DNA from: Alphaproteobacteria bacterium
Lineage (GTDB): Bacteria; Pseudomonadota; Alphaproteobacteria; Caulobacterales; Parvularculaceae
Length of the DNA stretch: 46,695 bases
Assembly: GCA_016125455.1 (NCBI GenBank)
Contig: WGLS01000032.1
Coordinates: forward strand, 1-46,695
Direction: 5' to 3'
In this document: in pieces, positions 16,844 through 25,739 of the stretch
Layout of the letters: each line of letters starts with the position of its first letter
Numbering within the stretch: the first letter of the stretch is position 1
Made by a program: the position numbers and the translations under genes
Notes under the pieces: model-generated
What the model saw: only the letters and a program-made list of their open reading frames with translations
Told to the model about the DNA's origin: nothing
Database searches by the model: none

Positions 16844-19095
16844 CCATTTCCATACGAACGAACCGACGCGATTTCCTGAAGTACGCCGGCGCCGGCGCGC
16901 TCGTCATCGCCGCGCCCGCCATATCGAGCCGACCCGCCTTCGCGGAAATGGCCGCGGACGATCCTCTCTCGTTTACGGGCGAGATCGGGGGCCTGGTCGT
17001 TATTCGTCCGGACGGTCGGGTGATCATCGCTTTTCCGAACCCGGAAATGGGCCAGGGCGTCGACACGTCCCTGCCGATGCTGCTCGCCGAGGAGCTTGAA
17101 GTCGATTTCGACAAGGTCGAAACGGTTCAATTGCCGATGGAGCTGATGCGGCGCGACGACGGAAACTATGGCTGGAAGTACGTGCCCCAAGGGTCCGGCG
17201 GGAGCGATTCCATCCGCGGACACTGGGAGGGATTGCGGCAGGCGGGGGCGACCGCCCGCGCGATGCTCATTGCCGCCGCGGCCGAACGACTGGGCGTCGC
17301 AGAAGACGAACTGACCGCTCGCAATGGCGCCGTCCACCATGATTCAACGCGCCAGAGCATCGCCTACGGAGAGCTTGCATCGGCAGCGGCGGCATTGCCG
17401 GCGCCCAGCGAACCGCCGGCCCTGAAACCGAAAGGATCGTTCAAGATCATCGGCACGCCGAAAAAAGTGAAGGCCGCCCATGCGATCGTCACAGGCAAGG
17501 CCGTTTACGGCATCGATGCGACGCTGCCCCGCATGGTTCATGCCGTCATCGCGCGCTGTCCCTATTTTGACGGCGTCGCAAGATCCGTCGACGACGCCGT
17601 TGCTCGCGCGGTCGACGGCGTCATTGACGTCGTCAAGATCCGACGACCGGCGGCCGATGGTCCATATGACGTTCAGGCCGAAGGTTACGCCGTTGTCGCA
17701 ACCTCGACCTGGGCGGCGATCAAGGGTCGCAACGCCCTGAAGATCGAGTGGGACAGAGGACCGTTTGCGGATGAATCGACGGCGCGGTTCCGCCGTCATT
17801 GCGAGGAACTGCTGGAAGGCGAAGGCCAGATCGTCGCCGCCGACGGCGACCTCGACGCGGCGTTCGGAGCCGCCGACAAGATCTATGAAGCGCGATACTG
17901 GCAACCTTACGTAAGCCATGCCCCGCTGGAGCCGCAGAACTGCATCGCGGACGTTCGCGACGACGGCGTGACGATTGTCGGACCGATGCAGTTTCCATCC
18001 AGCGCGAACCGCCTTGTCGCCGACCTTCTTGGGATCGAGGATCGGCTTTCCATTGAGGTTAAGGTGACGCGGCTTGGCGGCGGCTTTGGACGGCGCCTGT
18101 CGAGCGACTACGCAGCCGAAGCCGCCCTCGTCAGCGCCGCGGTGAAGCGGCCGGTCCAGGTTCTGTGGACCCGTGAGGACGACATGCGCCACGATTTTTA
18201 TCGTCCTGCGGGCGTACACGAACTGAAAGCCTCGTTCGACGCCAGCGGCAAGATGACAGGGTGGACGCATCGGCTGGCCAGCGCGTCGAAATATTATCGA
18301 CGACCGAACATGCCGGAAACGGACTATTGGCAAGCGGAGCTTTATACGGACGACTTCCCGGCGCGCCTCGTTGAGAACCGCCGGATAGAATACTTTTCCG
18401 CCAGATCCGGTGCGCCGCGGGGATCGTGGCGCGCCCCTGCCCATACCGCGAACGCGTTCGTGGTCCAGAGCTTCCTCGACGAGGTCGCGCACGCCCGCGG
18501 CGAGGATCCGCTGGAGCTCCGCCTGCGCCTGCTCGGCGAAGCGCGTGAGCTGCCTTACGAACAGCATGGCGGTCCGACCTTCAACCCTGGCCGCCTCGCC
18601 GCCTGCCTGAGGCTCGCCGCAAAGCGCGGCAACTATGGCGCCAAGATGCCAAAGGGCAAAGGTCGCGGCATCGCCGGGCACTTCACGTTCGGCGGTTACG
18701 TCGCGCAAGTTGTCGACGTTGAAGTCGACGCGGACGGCGCGCTGAGCGTGCCGCGCGTGGTCGCGGCGGTCGACATCGGCACGGTCGTCAACCCGAACGG
18801 CGTCCGCGCGCAACTGGAGTCCGGCGTCAATGATGGCCTTTCCACGGCGCTGCGGCTGGCGATCGACATCGCCGACGGGCGCGTCGTCACGGGCAACTTC
18901 GACGACTACGAGATCATGCGCATCGCCGACGCGCCGCCCGTGATCGAGACGCACATTATTGACAATGGCGAAGCGCCGGCCGGCATGGGAGAGATGGGCC
19001 TGCCGCCGCTTGCCCCGGCGCTGGCGAACGCCATTTTCCAGGCGACCGGAAAGCGCATCCGCGACCTTCCGATTGCGGACCAGTTGAAAGCCTGA
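16840..19095 (+). CDS. Molybdopterin-binding catalytic subunit of a molybdenum hydroxylase (IorB type), Tat-exported
   Basis: The 751-residue protein begins with a twin-arginine signal ([10 protein letters not shown]), so the folded heterodimer is probably exported to the periplasm. It shows family blocks: [20 protein letters not shown], a hinge domain beginning [33 protein letters not shown] for cofactor binding, [10 protein letters not shown], and near the C-terminus [17 protein letters not shown], whose Glu is the likely catalytic base. It hydroxylates N-heterocycles or oxidises aldehydes; substrate unassigned. Electrons would leave through IorA to a cytochrome c. It ends exactly where the convergent trkH gene ends. 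Confidence 0.9.
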   Translation: MTISIRTNRRDFLKYAGAGALVIAAPAISSRPAFAEMAADDPLSFTGEIGGLVVIRPDGRVIIAFPNPEMGQGVDTSLPMLLAEELEVDFDKVETVQLPMELMRRDDGNYGWKYVPQGSGGSDSIRGHWEGLRQAGATARAMLIAAAAERLGVAEDELTARNGAVHHDSTRQSIAYGELASAAAALPAPSEPPALKPKGSFKIIGTPKKVKAAHAIVTGKAVYGIDATLPRMVHAVIARCPYFDGVARSVDDAVARAVDGVIDVVKIRRPAADGPYDVQAEGYAVVATSTWAAIKGRNALKIEWDRGPFADESTARFRRHCEELLEGEGQIVAADGDLDAAFGAADKIYEARYWQPYVSHAPLEPQNCIADVRDDGVTIVGPMQFPSSANRLVADLLGIEDRLSIEVKVTRLGGGFGRRLSSDYAAEAALVSAAVKRPVQVLWTREDDMRHDFYRPAGVHELKASFDASGKMTGWTHRLASASKYYRRPNMPETDYWQAELYTDDFPARLVENRRIEYFSARSGAPRGSWRAPAHTANAFVVQSFLDEVAHARGEDPLELRLRLLGEARELPYEQHGGPTFNPGRLAACLRLAAKRGNYGAKMPKGKGRGIAGHFTFGGYVAQVVDVEVDADGALSVPRVVAAVDIGTVVNPNGVRAQLESGVNDGLSTALRLAIDIADGRVVTGNFDDYEIMRIADAPPVIETHIIDNGEAPAGMGEMGLPPLAPALANAIFQATGKRIRDLPIADQLKA

Positions 19096-20538
19096 CTACC
19101 GCTCCCAAAAGCTTGGCAGGATGAGCACCAGAACGGTGAAGAATTCCAGCCTGCCGAGCACCATCATTGCTGAAAGGATCGCCTTGGCGGCATCCGGCAG
19201 AGCTGCGAAATTGCCCGCCGGGCCGATGATCGCGCCAAGACCGGGCCCGACATTGGTCAGACAGGTGGCGCTGGCGGTCAACGCAGTCACGAGGTCAAGG
19301 CCAAGGAACGAAAGAACCAGCGTTGAAGCCGCGAGCGAGAACAATAGGACCGCGATGAATGCAAGGATTGCATACGCGACGTCGCTGTCAACGCGACGAC
19401 CATGATAGGTCACGCTGACGATCCGCGAAGGCCTTGCAAGCTGGGTCAGAAAGGCGTGCGCGAGGCGGCCGAGAATCTGGAACCTGTAGATCTTGATGCC
19501 GCCCGCAGTAGAACCGGAGCATCCGCCGACGAACGTGAGCAGGAAGAATGCCCCAATCGCGAGCGGTCCCCAGGCCTGATAGTCGGCGCTGGCGTATCCC
19601 GTTGTCGTCACGATAGAGACCACATTGAACGCGGCCAGCTTGATCGCGTCGCCAAAGCCCAGATGCATGGTCTGCATGACGCTGAGCGCAAGAAACACCG
19701 AGACCACGCCGAGGAAAGCCACGAAGCCGCGCAGCTGAACATCAGATGAGAAGTCCCGGTACTGACCTCGTGCGAGCCGGATATAGGCGACGAACGGCAG
19801 CGCGCCGCACGCCATCAGGATCGTCGCCGACCATTGAAGGCCGCCCGACTTGAAATGGCCAAATGAGGCGTCATGGGTCGAAAAACCGCCTGTCGAGACA
19901 GTCGTCATGGCGTGATTAATGGCGTCGAACAGCGACATGCCGAGCGTCAGATAGGTGAGCGTGCCGAGGCAGGTCAGCGCCAGGTAAATCCCGACGATCC
20001 ACCGCGCCATTGCAAGGCTTCCGGCCACGAAGCTGTCGGCGTTCTCGGAACTCTCGGTGCGGAACAGCTGCATGCCTCCGACGCGCAGGAAAGGCATCAT
20101 CGTGATCGCAAGCACGATAATGCCGACGCCGCCGAACCATTGGAGCGTCGACCGCCACAGGAGGATGCTGGCCGGCAGGTCGTCAAGGCCCGCAAGCACC
20201 GTTGCGCCGGTCGTCGTGAAACCTGAAGTCGCTTCGAAATAGGCGTCAACGAACGATGCGCTTGTTCCGAGAAGCGGGATCGCCGCGAACGCCGGAAGGG
20301 CCGTCCAGGCGCTGGCGGTCACGACAAAGCACTGTCGGCGGTTCAACTCGAACGGGCCGGACGTGGCGCCGAGCGCAAAGAAACTGGCGCCAATCGTCAG
20401 GGCCACGACAAGTGACAGCCCGAAGTGAGCTGCGTTCGCTGGCCCCTCGACGATCGCAAGCGCCAATGACGGCAGCATCGCGATGGCGAGGACAACGACA
20501 AGAACGCCAAAAACACGGAGGACAGGTGCAAAATTCAT
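19096..20538 (-). CDS. TrkH-family potassium uptake protein
   Basis: This 480-residue inner-membrane protein has about ten or more hydrophobic helices and four selectivity-filter-like repeats with the key glycine: TSGFTTTGATVL, TVSTGGFSTHD, VTTTGYASAD and TNVGPGLG. That is the four-fold pore design of TrkH/KtrB potassium translocators. A cytosolic TrkA partner normally gates it; no trkA is in the window. The stop codon abuts that of the molybdenum hydroxylase on the other strand with no intervening base, so there is no room for separate terminators. Confidence 0.92.
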   Translation of the reverse strand: MNFAPVLRVFGVLVVVLAIAMLPSLALAIVEGPANAAHFGLSLVVALTIGASFFALGATSGPFELNRRQCFVVTASAWTALPAFAAIPLLGTSASFVDAYFEATSGFTTTGATVLAGLDDLPASILLWRSTLQWFGGVGIIVLAITMMPFLRVGGMQLFRTESSENADSFVAGSLAMARWIVGIYLALTCLGTLTYLTLGMSLFDAINHAMTTVSTGGFSTHDASFGHFKSGGLQWSATILMACGALPFVAYIRLARGQYRDFSSDVQLRGFVAFLGVVSVFLALSVMQTMHLGFGDAIKLAAFNVVSIVTTTGYASADYQAWGPLAIGAFFLLTFVGGCSGSTAGGIKIYRFQILGRLAHAFLTQLARPSRIVSVTYHGRRVDSDVAYAILAFIAVLLFSLAASTLVLSFLGLDLVTALTASATCLTNVGPGLGAIIGPAGNFAALPDAAKAILSAMMVLGRLEFFTVLVLILPSFWER

Positions 20539-20772
20539 ATCTGCGTCGCCTCGCCCTCAAGCCGGCCGCGACTGTACGCTTGATCGCCGGATACTGCTCA
20601 AGATATCATTCAATTCGATCCGCCCACAAGTTTGCTTGTCCAGCGCCGATATCCGTCCGTGCAGGGATAGCTGATGGCGTGCGGTCCGGCGCTTGCAAGT
20701 CTGAGGCTCGCTTGCTAGGCGAGCCGGTCCGGTTCCCCAATCCGTTTTCCCGATGAGGCCGCGCGCCACCCG

Positions 20773-21408
20773 ATGTCTGCGCCTGCGAAACCGAAGAGGA
20801 CGTCCCGACCTGGACCCGGCGCAAGCAAGGCGCCGCGCGCCTGGCAACGCATGCTGTCCGGTCGACGGCTCGATCTGCTCGATCCGGCGCCGATCGACAT
20901 CGAAATTGAGGATATCGCCCACGGCCTTGCCCGCGTCGCGCGGTGGAACGGTCAGACGACCGGCCCGCAGGCGTTTTCGGTCGCGCAGCATTCCGTGCTC
21001 GTCGAGGCGTTCTGCGGCGAGCTGAAACCGGACTGGCCGGTGAAATGGCGCCTCGCGGCGCTGCTGCATGACGCGCCGGAGTTCGTGATCGGCGACATGA
21101 TCAGTCCCTTCAAGTCGCAGCTTGGGGCCGCATACAAGTCAATAGAGCGGCGCCTTCAACAGGCGATCCACATTCGTTTCGGCCTGCCGGCGGAGTTGCC
21201 GGACCTTGTGGAGCGGACGATCAAGCGCGCTGACAGGGCAAGCGCGTTCTTCGAAGCGACCCAGCTTGCCGGGTTTGGCGACGCCGAAGCGCGCGATCTT
21301 TTTGGCAGCCCACGCGGCCTGTCGCCCGTGCGACTTGTCGCGGAATCGCCGGACGCAGCCCAGGCCGCCTACCTCGCCCGCTTCGGCGACCTGCTCGCAA
21401 CGCTTTGA
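20773..21408 (+). CDS. HD-domain hydrolase, YfbR-like
   Basis: The 211-residue protein has the HD phosphohydrolase metal ligands: His73 (SVAQHSVLVE), the HD pair His99-Asp100 (LLHDAPE) and a distal Asp (RADRASAFFEA). This pattern matches YfbR-type 5'-deoxynucleotidase relatives, which are cytoplasmic and act on nucleoside monophosphates, although this clade is not characterised. A disordered basic N-terminus (about 1-22) precedes the domain; a later start is possible but no better Shine-Dalgarno is seen. It is followed by a tyrosine phosphatase-like gene and the NrtR-type regulator on the same strand. Confidence 0.8.
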   Translation: MSAPAKPKRTSRPGPGASKAPRAWQRMLSGRRLDLLDPAPIDIEIEDIAHGLARVARWNGQTTGPQAFSVAQHSVLVEAFCGELKPDWPVKWRLAALLHDAPEFVIGDMISPFKSQLGAAYKSIERRLQQAIHIRFGLPAELPDLVERTIKRADRASAFFEATQLAGFGDAEARDLFGSPRGLSPVRLVAESPDAAQAAYLARFGDLLATL

Positions 21409-21508
21409 CCGGCCAGATGTCGTTAACGCCGGTAAACTCCCCGGGAGATCAACCTCGCGTGAACGCACTGGCCTTTATTTGCCGTCCATTCTTCGCCAGT
21501 TTCGCGAC

Positions 21509-22015
21509 ATGTTGATCATTGCCTGTCTCGCCAATGCGCCAAAGGCGTTTGCTGACTACGCGCCAGGCCGCGTCGTCTCGCTCCTGTGCGCGGATGAATC
21601 GGCGCCGACGTTCCCGGGATTGCCGCAGGATCGTCACCTGATGCTCTACGTGAACGACGAGAGCTGCGCGGAGACCTTGAAGAACGGCGCCGAAAAGCGC
21701 GCACGGGCGCTGATCGATTTTGTTCGCAACTGGGATGGCCAGGGCGACATCCTTGTTCACTGCAATCGCGGCGTGTCGCGATCGCCGGCCGCGGCATTCA
21801 TTATTGCCTGCGCGATGGCGCCGGACATATCCGAGGCGGCGATCCTCGCCGGGATCCGGCGCGCGGCGCCGCATGCCGATCCCTGCCCGCTGATCGTCGA
21901 CTTCGCGGACGACCTCCTCGGCCGAAAGGGTCGAATGTTCGATGCAGTCCAGGATCTGGCGCCGCCATGCACGGCGCTCACCGCACCGACCGTTACGATA
22001 CAACTCGCCGCCTGA
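21509..22015 (+). CDS. Tyrosine phosphatase-like protein
   Basis: The 168-residue protein contains HCNRGVSRSPAAA, a C(X)5R phosphatase loop with His84, nucleophile Cys85 and Arg91. The rest fits small dual-specificity/tyrosine phosphatase-like proteins of alphaproteobacteria, with a beta strand LIIACLANAP at the start; this choice of ATG at 21509 matches the usual start of that family, although the frame is open further upstream. The general acid Asp cannot be placed surely. It sits between the HD hydrolase and the NrtR-type regulator, with 35 bases to the latter, suggesting a shared transcript. Confidence 0.78.
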   Translation: MLIIACLANAPKAFADYAPGRVVSLLCADESAPTFPGLPQDRHLMLYVNDESCAETLKNGAEKRARALIDFVRNWDGQGDILVHCNRGVSRSPAAAFIIACAMAPDISEAAILAGIRRAAPHADPCPLIVDFADDLLGRKGRMFDAVQDLAPPCTALTAPTVTIQLAA

Positions 22016-22050
22016 CAGCCAGAAAGACGGCAAGGAACGCTTGCGCCGCC

Positions 22051-23082
22051 ATGTCGAAGCGACCGATCAGAACGACCGGAAAGACGACGCACGCCGGCGC
22101 GGCCCCGGTGGCGGTCGCGCTGAACGCCGTCATCCTCGTGGTTGATGAAGATGCGCCGAAAGTGCTCTGTGCACGGAGCGCAGACGGCGCAATCGGCCTG
22201 CCATACGGGCCATTCGATCCAGCGCGCCATCGCACGTTCGAAACCGGCCTTCGCGAATGGGTCGAACGCCAGACCAGCGTGCGGCTTGGTTTCGTCGAAC
22301 AGCTATACACATTTGGCGACAAGGGCCGCGAGGCGCCCGCCGCCCTGATTGAGGGCGGCGACGCGAGCGCCCGCGTCGTCTCGGTTGGATACCTCGCGCT
22401 CGCCGCGGAGGCTGCGCCGGTCAACGCGGCGGATGCGCAGTGGCGCTCTTGGTATGACTTCTTTCCCTGGGAAGACTGGCGCCGGGGGGCGCCGCAGGTC
22501 CTGGAAGCCGTCATCGAGCCGGGCTTCACTGCCTGGTTTCGGCGCGCGACGGACGCCGCAACCCGGGCCCAGCGCGAAGCGAGAGTCGCCGCTGCGTTCG
22601 GCATGGGCGATCTTCCGTGGGAGGAGGAACGCGCCCTTGACCGCTACGAAGCAATGTACGAGGCGGGCCTGGTGGCTGAAAGCTGGCGCGACCGGACGGC
22701 CGCCGGCCTCGCTCCGCCCGGCGGCGATCCGGATCTCCCGCGCGCCACCGGCCTGTCGATGGGCTCCGACCATCGCCGCATTCTCGCAACGGCCATCGGC
22801 CGCGTCAGAGGCAAACTCAAGTACCGGCCGATCGTCTTCGACCTTATGCCGTCGCGGTTCACGCTCTTGTCGTTGCAACGCGCCGTCGAAGCGATTGTCG
22901 GCTTCAACCTGCACAAGCAGAACTTCCGACGGCATGTCGAGGGGGCCGGACTTGTTGAGAAGACCGAGCTGACCGAGCGCCAGACGAGCGGCCGGCCCGC
23001 CGCGCTGTTCAAGGCGGCCGCGATGCCGGACAAGGCGGCGGGCGGATTGTCGATCCCGCGGGTGCGCACGGCCGTCAGGTAG
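22051..23082 (+). CDS. nrtR: NrtR-type transcriptional regulator of NAD metabolism (degenerate Nudix + winged helix)
   Basis: The 343-residue protein combines an N-terminal Nudix-fold domain (about 18-160) with a C-terminal winged-helix domain (about 255-325: MPSRFTLLSLQRAVEAIVG, KQNFRRHVEGAGLVEKT). The Nudix box is altered: the stretch PARHRTFETGLREWVERQTS lacks the REUXEEXG glutamates, fitting a ligand sensor rather than a hydrolase. In characterised NrtR proteins ADP-ribose binding releases the DNA. Immediately downstream is nadA, then the other NAD synthesis genes, which is the expected regulon. The middle segment (about 160-255) is longer than in typical NrtR. Repressor assignment is inference from architecture and context. 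Confidence 0.82.
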   Translation: MSKRPIRTTGKTTHAGAAPVAVALNAVILVVDEDAPKVLCARSADGAIGLPYGPFDPARHRTFETGLREWVERQTSVRLGFVEQLYTFGDKGREAPAALIEGGDASARVVSVGYLALAAEAAPVNAADAQWRSWYDFFPWEDWRRGAPQVLEAVIEPGFTAWFRRATDAATRAQREARVAAAFGMGDLPWEEERALDRYEAMYEAGLVAESWRDRTAAGLAPPGGDPDLPRATGLSMGSDHRRILATAIGRVRGKLKYRPIVFDLMPSRFTLLSLQRAVEAIVGFNLHKQNFRRHVEGAGLVEKTELTERQTSGRPAALFKAAAMPDKAAGGLSIPRVRTAVR

Positions 23083-23187
23083 CTTGCCAGCCGCTCGGCG
23101 CCGAAAGGCGGACATCACATTTTCGCGCCGCAGCGCAAAGCCATTGACGAAAGGCGCGCCGGCCTTATTTTCGGCGACTTACCGCCC

Positions 23188-23216
23188 TTGCGAGGGCTTT
23201 TTTGGCGCACTATATA
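23188..23216 (+). promoter_or_regulatory. Predicted nadA promoter (-35 TTGCGA, 17-base spacer, -10 TATATA)
   Basis: TTGCGA at 23188-23193 and TATATA at 23211-23216 are separated by exactly 17 bases and lie about 85 bases before the nadA GTG. This is the best sigma70-like match in the intergenic region. Transcription would start near 23223, inside the palindrome described next. Confidence 0.6.
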
Positions 23217-23233
23217 TGCTCGCATAGAGCATA
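23215..23233. promoter_or_regulatory. Palindrome overlapping the nadA -10/start region, candidate NrtR operator
   Basis: TATGCTC (23215-23221) and GAGCATA (23227-23233) are perfect inverted arms with a 5-base spacer. The left arm overlaps the predicted -10 box, the geometry expected of a repressor site. The neighbouring gene encodes an NrtR-type regulator. The alphaproteobacterial NrtR consensus is not known to me in enough detail to match the bases. Confidence 0.5.
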
Positions 23234-23299
23234 ATTCGCGAAGGGCCCGCTTCTGGAAAACCCGGCGGCGGCCAGCGATGACGGGAAAGGAGGCGCACA

Positions 23300-24442
23300 G
23301 TGGCAGCGTATGACAGGGAAGGCTTCGGCGGCGGCTCAGCCGCGCAACCAGCCACCAGCGCGCGCGGCGATGACGATGCGCTGACCTACACGCAAGAGGT
23401 GAAGGCCAGGACCGATCATCTGTACGCCAAGGTCGCAAGGTTCGTCCCGGAGTTCGAATGGCGCCTGCATGCGCCCTACATCGCGGCTATCAACGACCTG
23501 AAGGTCGAGAAGAACGCCGTGATCCTCGCGCACAACTACATGACGCCGGAGATTTTCCACTGCGTCGGCGATTTCGCGGGCGACTCGCTGCAACTCGCGA
23601 AGGAAGCCGCCAATACCGACGCCGACGTGATCGTCCAGGCGGGCGTCCACTTTATGGCGGAGACGTCGAAAATTCTTTGTCCTGAGAAAACCGTCCTGAT
23701 TCCTGACCTTCGCGCAGGGTGCTCCCTCGCTGCGTCGATCACCGGCGCCGACGTTCGCCTGCTGAAGCAGAAGTACCCCGGCGCGCCCGTCGTCGCCTAT
23801 GTGAACACAACGGCAGAAGTTAAGGCGGAGACCGACATCTGCTGCACTTCATCGAATGCCGTCGAAGTCGTGGAATACGCCGCGAGGGAATGGGGTTCGG
23901 ACACTGTTCTATTCCTCCCGGACCAGTATCTTGCGCGAAATGTCGCCGCGATGACCGACGTGAAGATTGTCACCTGGGCCGGGTCTTGCGAGGTGCACGA
24001 ACGGTTCACGGCGACCGACATCCGCGAAATGCGCAAGGCGACGCCAGGCGTCGTCGTGCTCGCTCACCCCGAGTGCCCGCCGGACGTTCTTGCCGAAGCC
24101 GACTTCGCCGGCTCGACCAGCGGGATGAGCGGGTTTGTCGCGCGGGAGCAACCGAAGAATGTCGTTCTTGTTACGGAGTGCTCGATGTCGGATAATGTTG
24201 CGGCGGAAAACCCGAACGTCAATTTCGTGCGGCCGTGCAACCTGTGCCCGCACATGAAACGCATCGACCTGAAGGGCATCTTGCGCGCGCTGCGGACCAT
24301 GGAACACGAAGTGACGATCCCGGCCGATATCATCGAGCGCGCCCGTCTGCCCATCGACCGAATGCTCGCCCTGCCCCTTACCCGCCAGTCGATGTACGCG
24401 CGTGAGCGCGACGCCGGCGTGGTTCTAGAAGCGCGGGGGTGA
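23300..24442 (+). CDS. nadA: Quinolinate synthase NadA
   Basis: NadA condenses iminoaspartate (from NadB) with dihydroxyacetone phosphate to quinolinate, using a [4Fe-4S] cluster. Likely cluster ligands are Cys141 (RAGCSLA), Cys230 (WAGSCEVHE) and Cys316 (CNLCPHM), spaced 89 and 86 residues apart as in the family. Other family blocks are [41 protein letters not shown] and STSGMSGF. The GTG at 23300 has a strong AAAGGAGG upstream. An N-terminal extension of about 30 residues precedes conserved sequence. nadB normally follows closely; here an IS1595-type element begins about 47 bases after the stop. Confidence 0.95.
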   Translation: MAAYDREGFGGGSAAQPATSARGDDDALTYTQEVKARTDHLYAKVARFVPEFEWRLHAPYIAAINDLKVEKNAVILAHNYMTPEIFHCVGDFAGDSLQLAKEAANTDADVIVQAGVHFMAETSKILCPEKTVLIPDLRAGCSLAASITGADVRLLKQKYPGAPVVAYVNTTAEVKAETDICCTSSNAVEVVEYAAREWGSDTVLFLPDQYLARNVAAMTDVKIVTWAGSCEVHERFTATDIREMRKATPGVVVLAHPECPPDVLAEADFAGSTSGMSGFVAREQPKNVVLVTECSMSDNVAAENPNVNFVRPCNLCPHMKRIDLKGILRALRTMEHEVTIPADIIERARLPIDRMLALPLTRQSMYARERDAGVVLEARG

Positions 24443-24488
24443 AGCCGCCCCCCGCCGCCAGCCCGGCGCGATGGTCGGCAAAAAAACT

Positions 24489-24512
24489 CGGCCTTATGTA
24501 GGAAAAGCACCA
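24489..24512 (+). repeat. Left terminal inverted repeat of the nadA-nadB insertion element
   Basis: CGGCCTTATGTAGGAAAAGC begins here and matches the reverse complement of 28531-28554 at 20 of 24 positions, with the shared core TTATGTAG and GCACCA. IS1595-family ends commonly begin with GG, which would put the true end at 24490. Confidence 0.75.
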
Positions 24513-24520
24513 ACGGCCCT

Positions 24521-24538
24521 GCGCCCCGACGGGGGCGC
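24521..24538 (-). terminator. GC hairpin just inside the left end of the element
   Basis: GCGCCCC (24521-24527) pairs with GGGGCGC (24532-24538) around a 4-base loop. It lies downstream of the minus-strand gene ending at 24587 and could block transcription into or out of the element, but no T-run follows on either strand. Confidence 0.35.
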
Positions 24539-24586
24539 TAGATGATCGGGGTGGTGTTAGGGATCGGCTTGCGATTATCGTCTTGC

Positions 24587-25429
24587 CTATTGGGCGATTC
24601 TGAATATGCCATTCAAAGGCTCTTCGCGTATGGTGGCAATTGTGAACCGTTCGCTTCGACGACCGTCGGGTTTCGACCTATCACGGAACACGTCGTCATA
24701 GCTGACGGTAACGCAAAGGTTGAGCGCGGCGGCGTCAATCGCAATTTCGCTTACGTATGTTTGATCGAAATCCCTGATTCGAACGACGCCTGCTTGCTGC
24801 ATCGACGCGGGAATAGGCTCAACAATACTGCCGTCGCCAGTTCGGCCAGTCGACGAGCGTTCGTAGATTATTTCACTGGTTTCTTTATTGAATACAGTAA
24901 CTTCGCACTTCATTCGAACGAAGTTAGCAGGCGACTGACCAACGTTCTTAATCGTCGCACTTACAATCAGGTCAGCCTCCCGAAACTCATACCGGCCATC
25001 GACTACCGCGACATAGGCGCGAACCTGAGCCTCCCCTATCTTCCTCGTTTCATTGACGGCCGCCCACGCCGCTTTGTTGGTCTGTCGCGTCAACCAAAGC
25101 GTGTAAATCAAAGCAGCGGTTCCGATGGCAATCAAAACAGTTTGCCACACTGCCAACTCGGACATACGGCGCGTTGCCGCGTCCATACTCTGTTGGGCCA
25201 GAAGGTCTTTTTGCTCCCGCTCAGCGGCTTCCTGCTCGCCGCGTTCGCGGGCATCGGCGGCTTCTGGCTCTTCGATGATCCGAACGGGAACAGAAAACGT
25301 CTCGGTGCTTTTCTGTTGTTCGTTGGCGGTCCGCTCGGTCTCGTCTTGATTTTCTTGGGCCTGCCCTGATGAAACCAAAAACGCTAGTCCGATAACCGCA
25401 ATGAGTTTGTGCCGATTGCTTCCAGACAT
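24587..25429 (-). CDS. Passenger gene: signal/TM protein with coiled coil and beta-rich C-terminal domain
   Basis: The 280-residue protein starts with a signal peptide (HKLIAVIGLAFLVSSGQAQ), followed by a highly charged Glu/Gln/Arg-rich region (about 25-85) likely to be coiled coil, one TM helix at about 94-113 (TVLIAIGTAALIYTLWLT), and a C-terminal domain of about 150 residues beginning VRAYVAVVDG. Proteins of this shape are frequent in mobile and accessory regions; no function is established. The 5' end overlaps the 3' end of the DUF6471 gene by 46 bases, so both are probably read from one transcript running away from the transposase. Confidence 0.65.
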   Translation of the reverse strand: MSGSNRHKLIAVIGLAFLVSSGQAQENQDETERTANEQQKSTETFSVPVRIIEEPEAADARERGEQEAAEREQKDLLAQQSMDAATRRMSELAVWQTVLIAIGTAALIYTLWLTRQTNKAAWAAVNETRKIGEAQVRAYVAVVDGRYEFREADLIVSATIKNVGQSPANFVRMKCEVTVFNKETSEIIYERSSTGRTGDGSIVEPIPASMQQAGVVRIRDFDQTYVSEIAIDAAALNLCVTVSYDDVFRDRSKPDGRRSERFTIATIREEPLNGIFRIAQ

Positions 25430-25611
25430 TGAAACAGAAACACCGCGGTAAACTTGCCCCTGGCGAGCTTGTTCCGGACGTTCGGTTCCGACTCGCTCAC
25501 CCCAATGGCGGCGAGCTTATCCACGAGCTGCGCATAGGTCACGCCGCGCTTTTTCAGCTCGGCTTTAAGCAGGTTCTTCACCTGCGTTTCCCAATCGGCC
25601 TGCGTCTTCAT
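25384..25611 (-). CDS. DUF6471-family small protein, possible regulator of the element
   Basis: The 75-residue product (MKTQADWETQVKNLLKAELK onward, then YAQLVDKLAAIGVSESEPN, NKLARGKFTAVFLFQCLEAI) matches the DUF6471 family, whose helices resemble a phage-repressor-like helix-turn-helix. It is read divergently from the transposase gene 128 bases away, the classic place for a self-acting repressor. DUF6471 genes are, to my memory, often found beside IS1595-type transposases in alphaproteobacteria, which supports their belonging to the element. The DNA-binding role is inference; the family has no assigned function. Confidence 0.75.
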   Translation of the reverse strand: MKTQADWETQVKNLLKAELKKRGVTYAQLVDKLAAIGVSESEPNVRNKLARGKFTAVFLFQCLEAIGTNSLRLSD

Positions 25612-25696
25612 GGAGCATAGCTAGGGCCGTTCTGTCTCGCGCGCAAGGGCGAATATCGCACAAATGATGGCATTAGCCCTTTACACGATGGCGGTA

Positions 25697-25736
25697 TGTA
25701 ACTATATACGATGCACAAGCATCGCATACGGTTACA
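25697..25736. promoter_or_regulatory. Nested palindrome directly upstream of the transposase start
   Basis: TGTAAC (25697-25702) pairs with GTTACA (25731-25736), and inside it CGATGC (25709-25714) pairs with GCATCG (25719-25724) around ACAA. The structure ends four bases before the transposase ATG, so it could be an operator or an mRNA hairpin that hides the ribosome binding site. Confidence 0.5.
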
Positions 25737-25739
25737 AAC

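Noticed and set aside
17344-18954. Minus-strand frame of over 500 codons opposite the molybdenum hydroxylase
   Set aside because: Antisense shadow caused by high GC; the plus strand encodes a complete known enzyme.
20705-20725. GGCTCGC...GCGAGCC hairpin before the HD hydrolase
   Set aside because: Short stem with no T-run; it is upstream of a gene start and not at a gene end, so not called a terminator.
24542-25369. Long plus-strand open frame opposite the TM/coiled-coil passenger gene
   Set aside because: Its translation has no coherent domain, while the minus-strand frame has a signal peptide, TM helix and Shine-Dalgarno-linked start.
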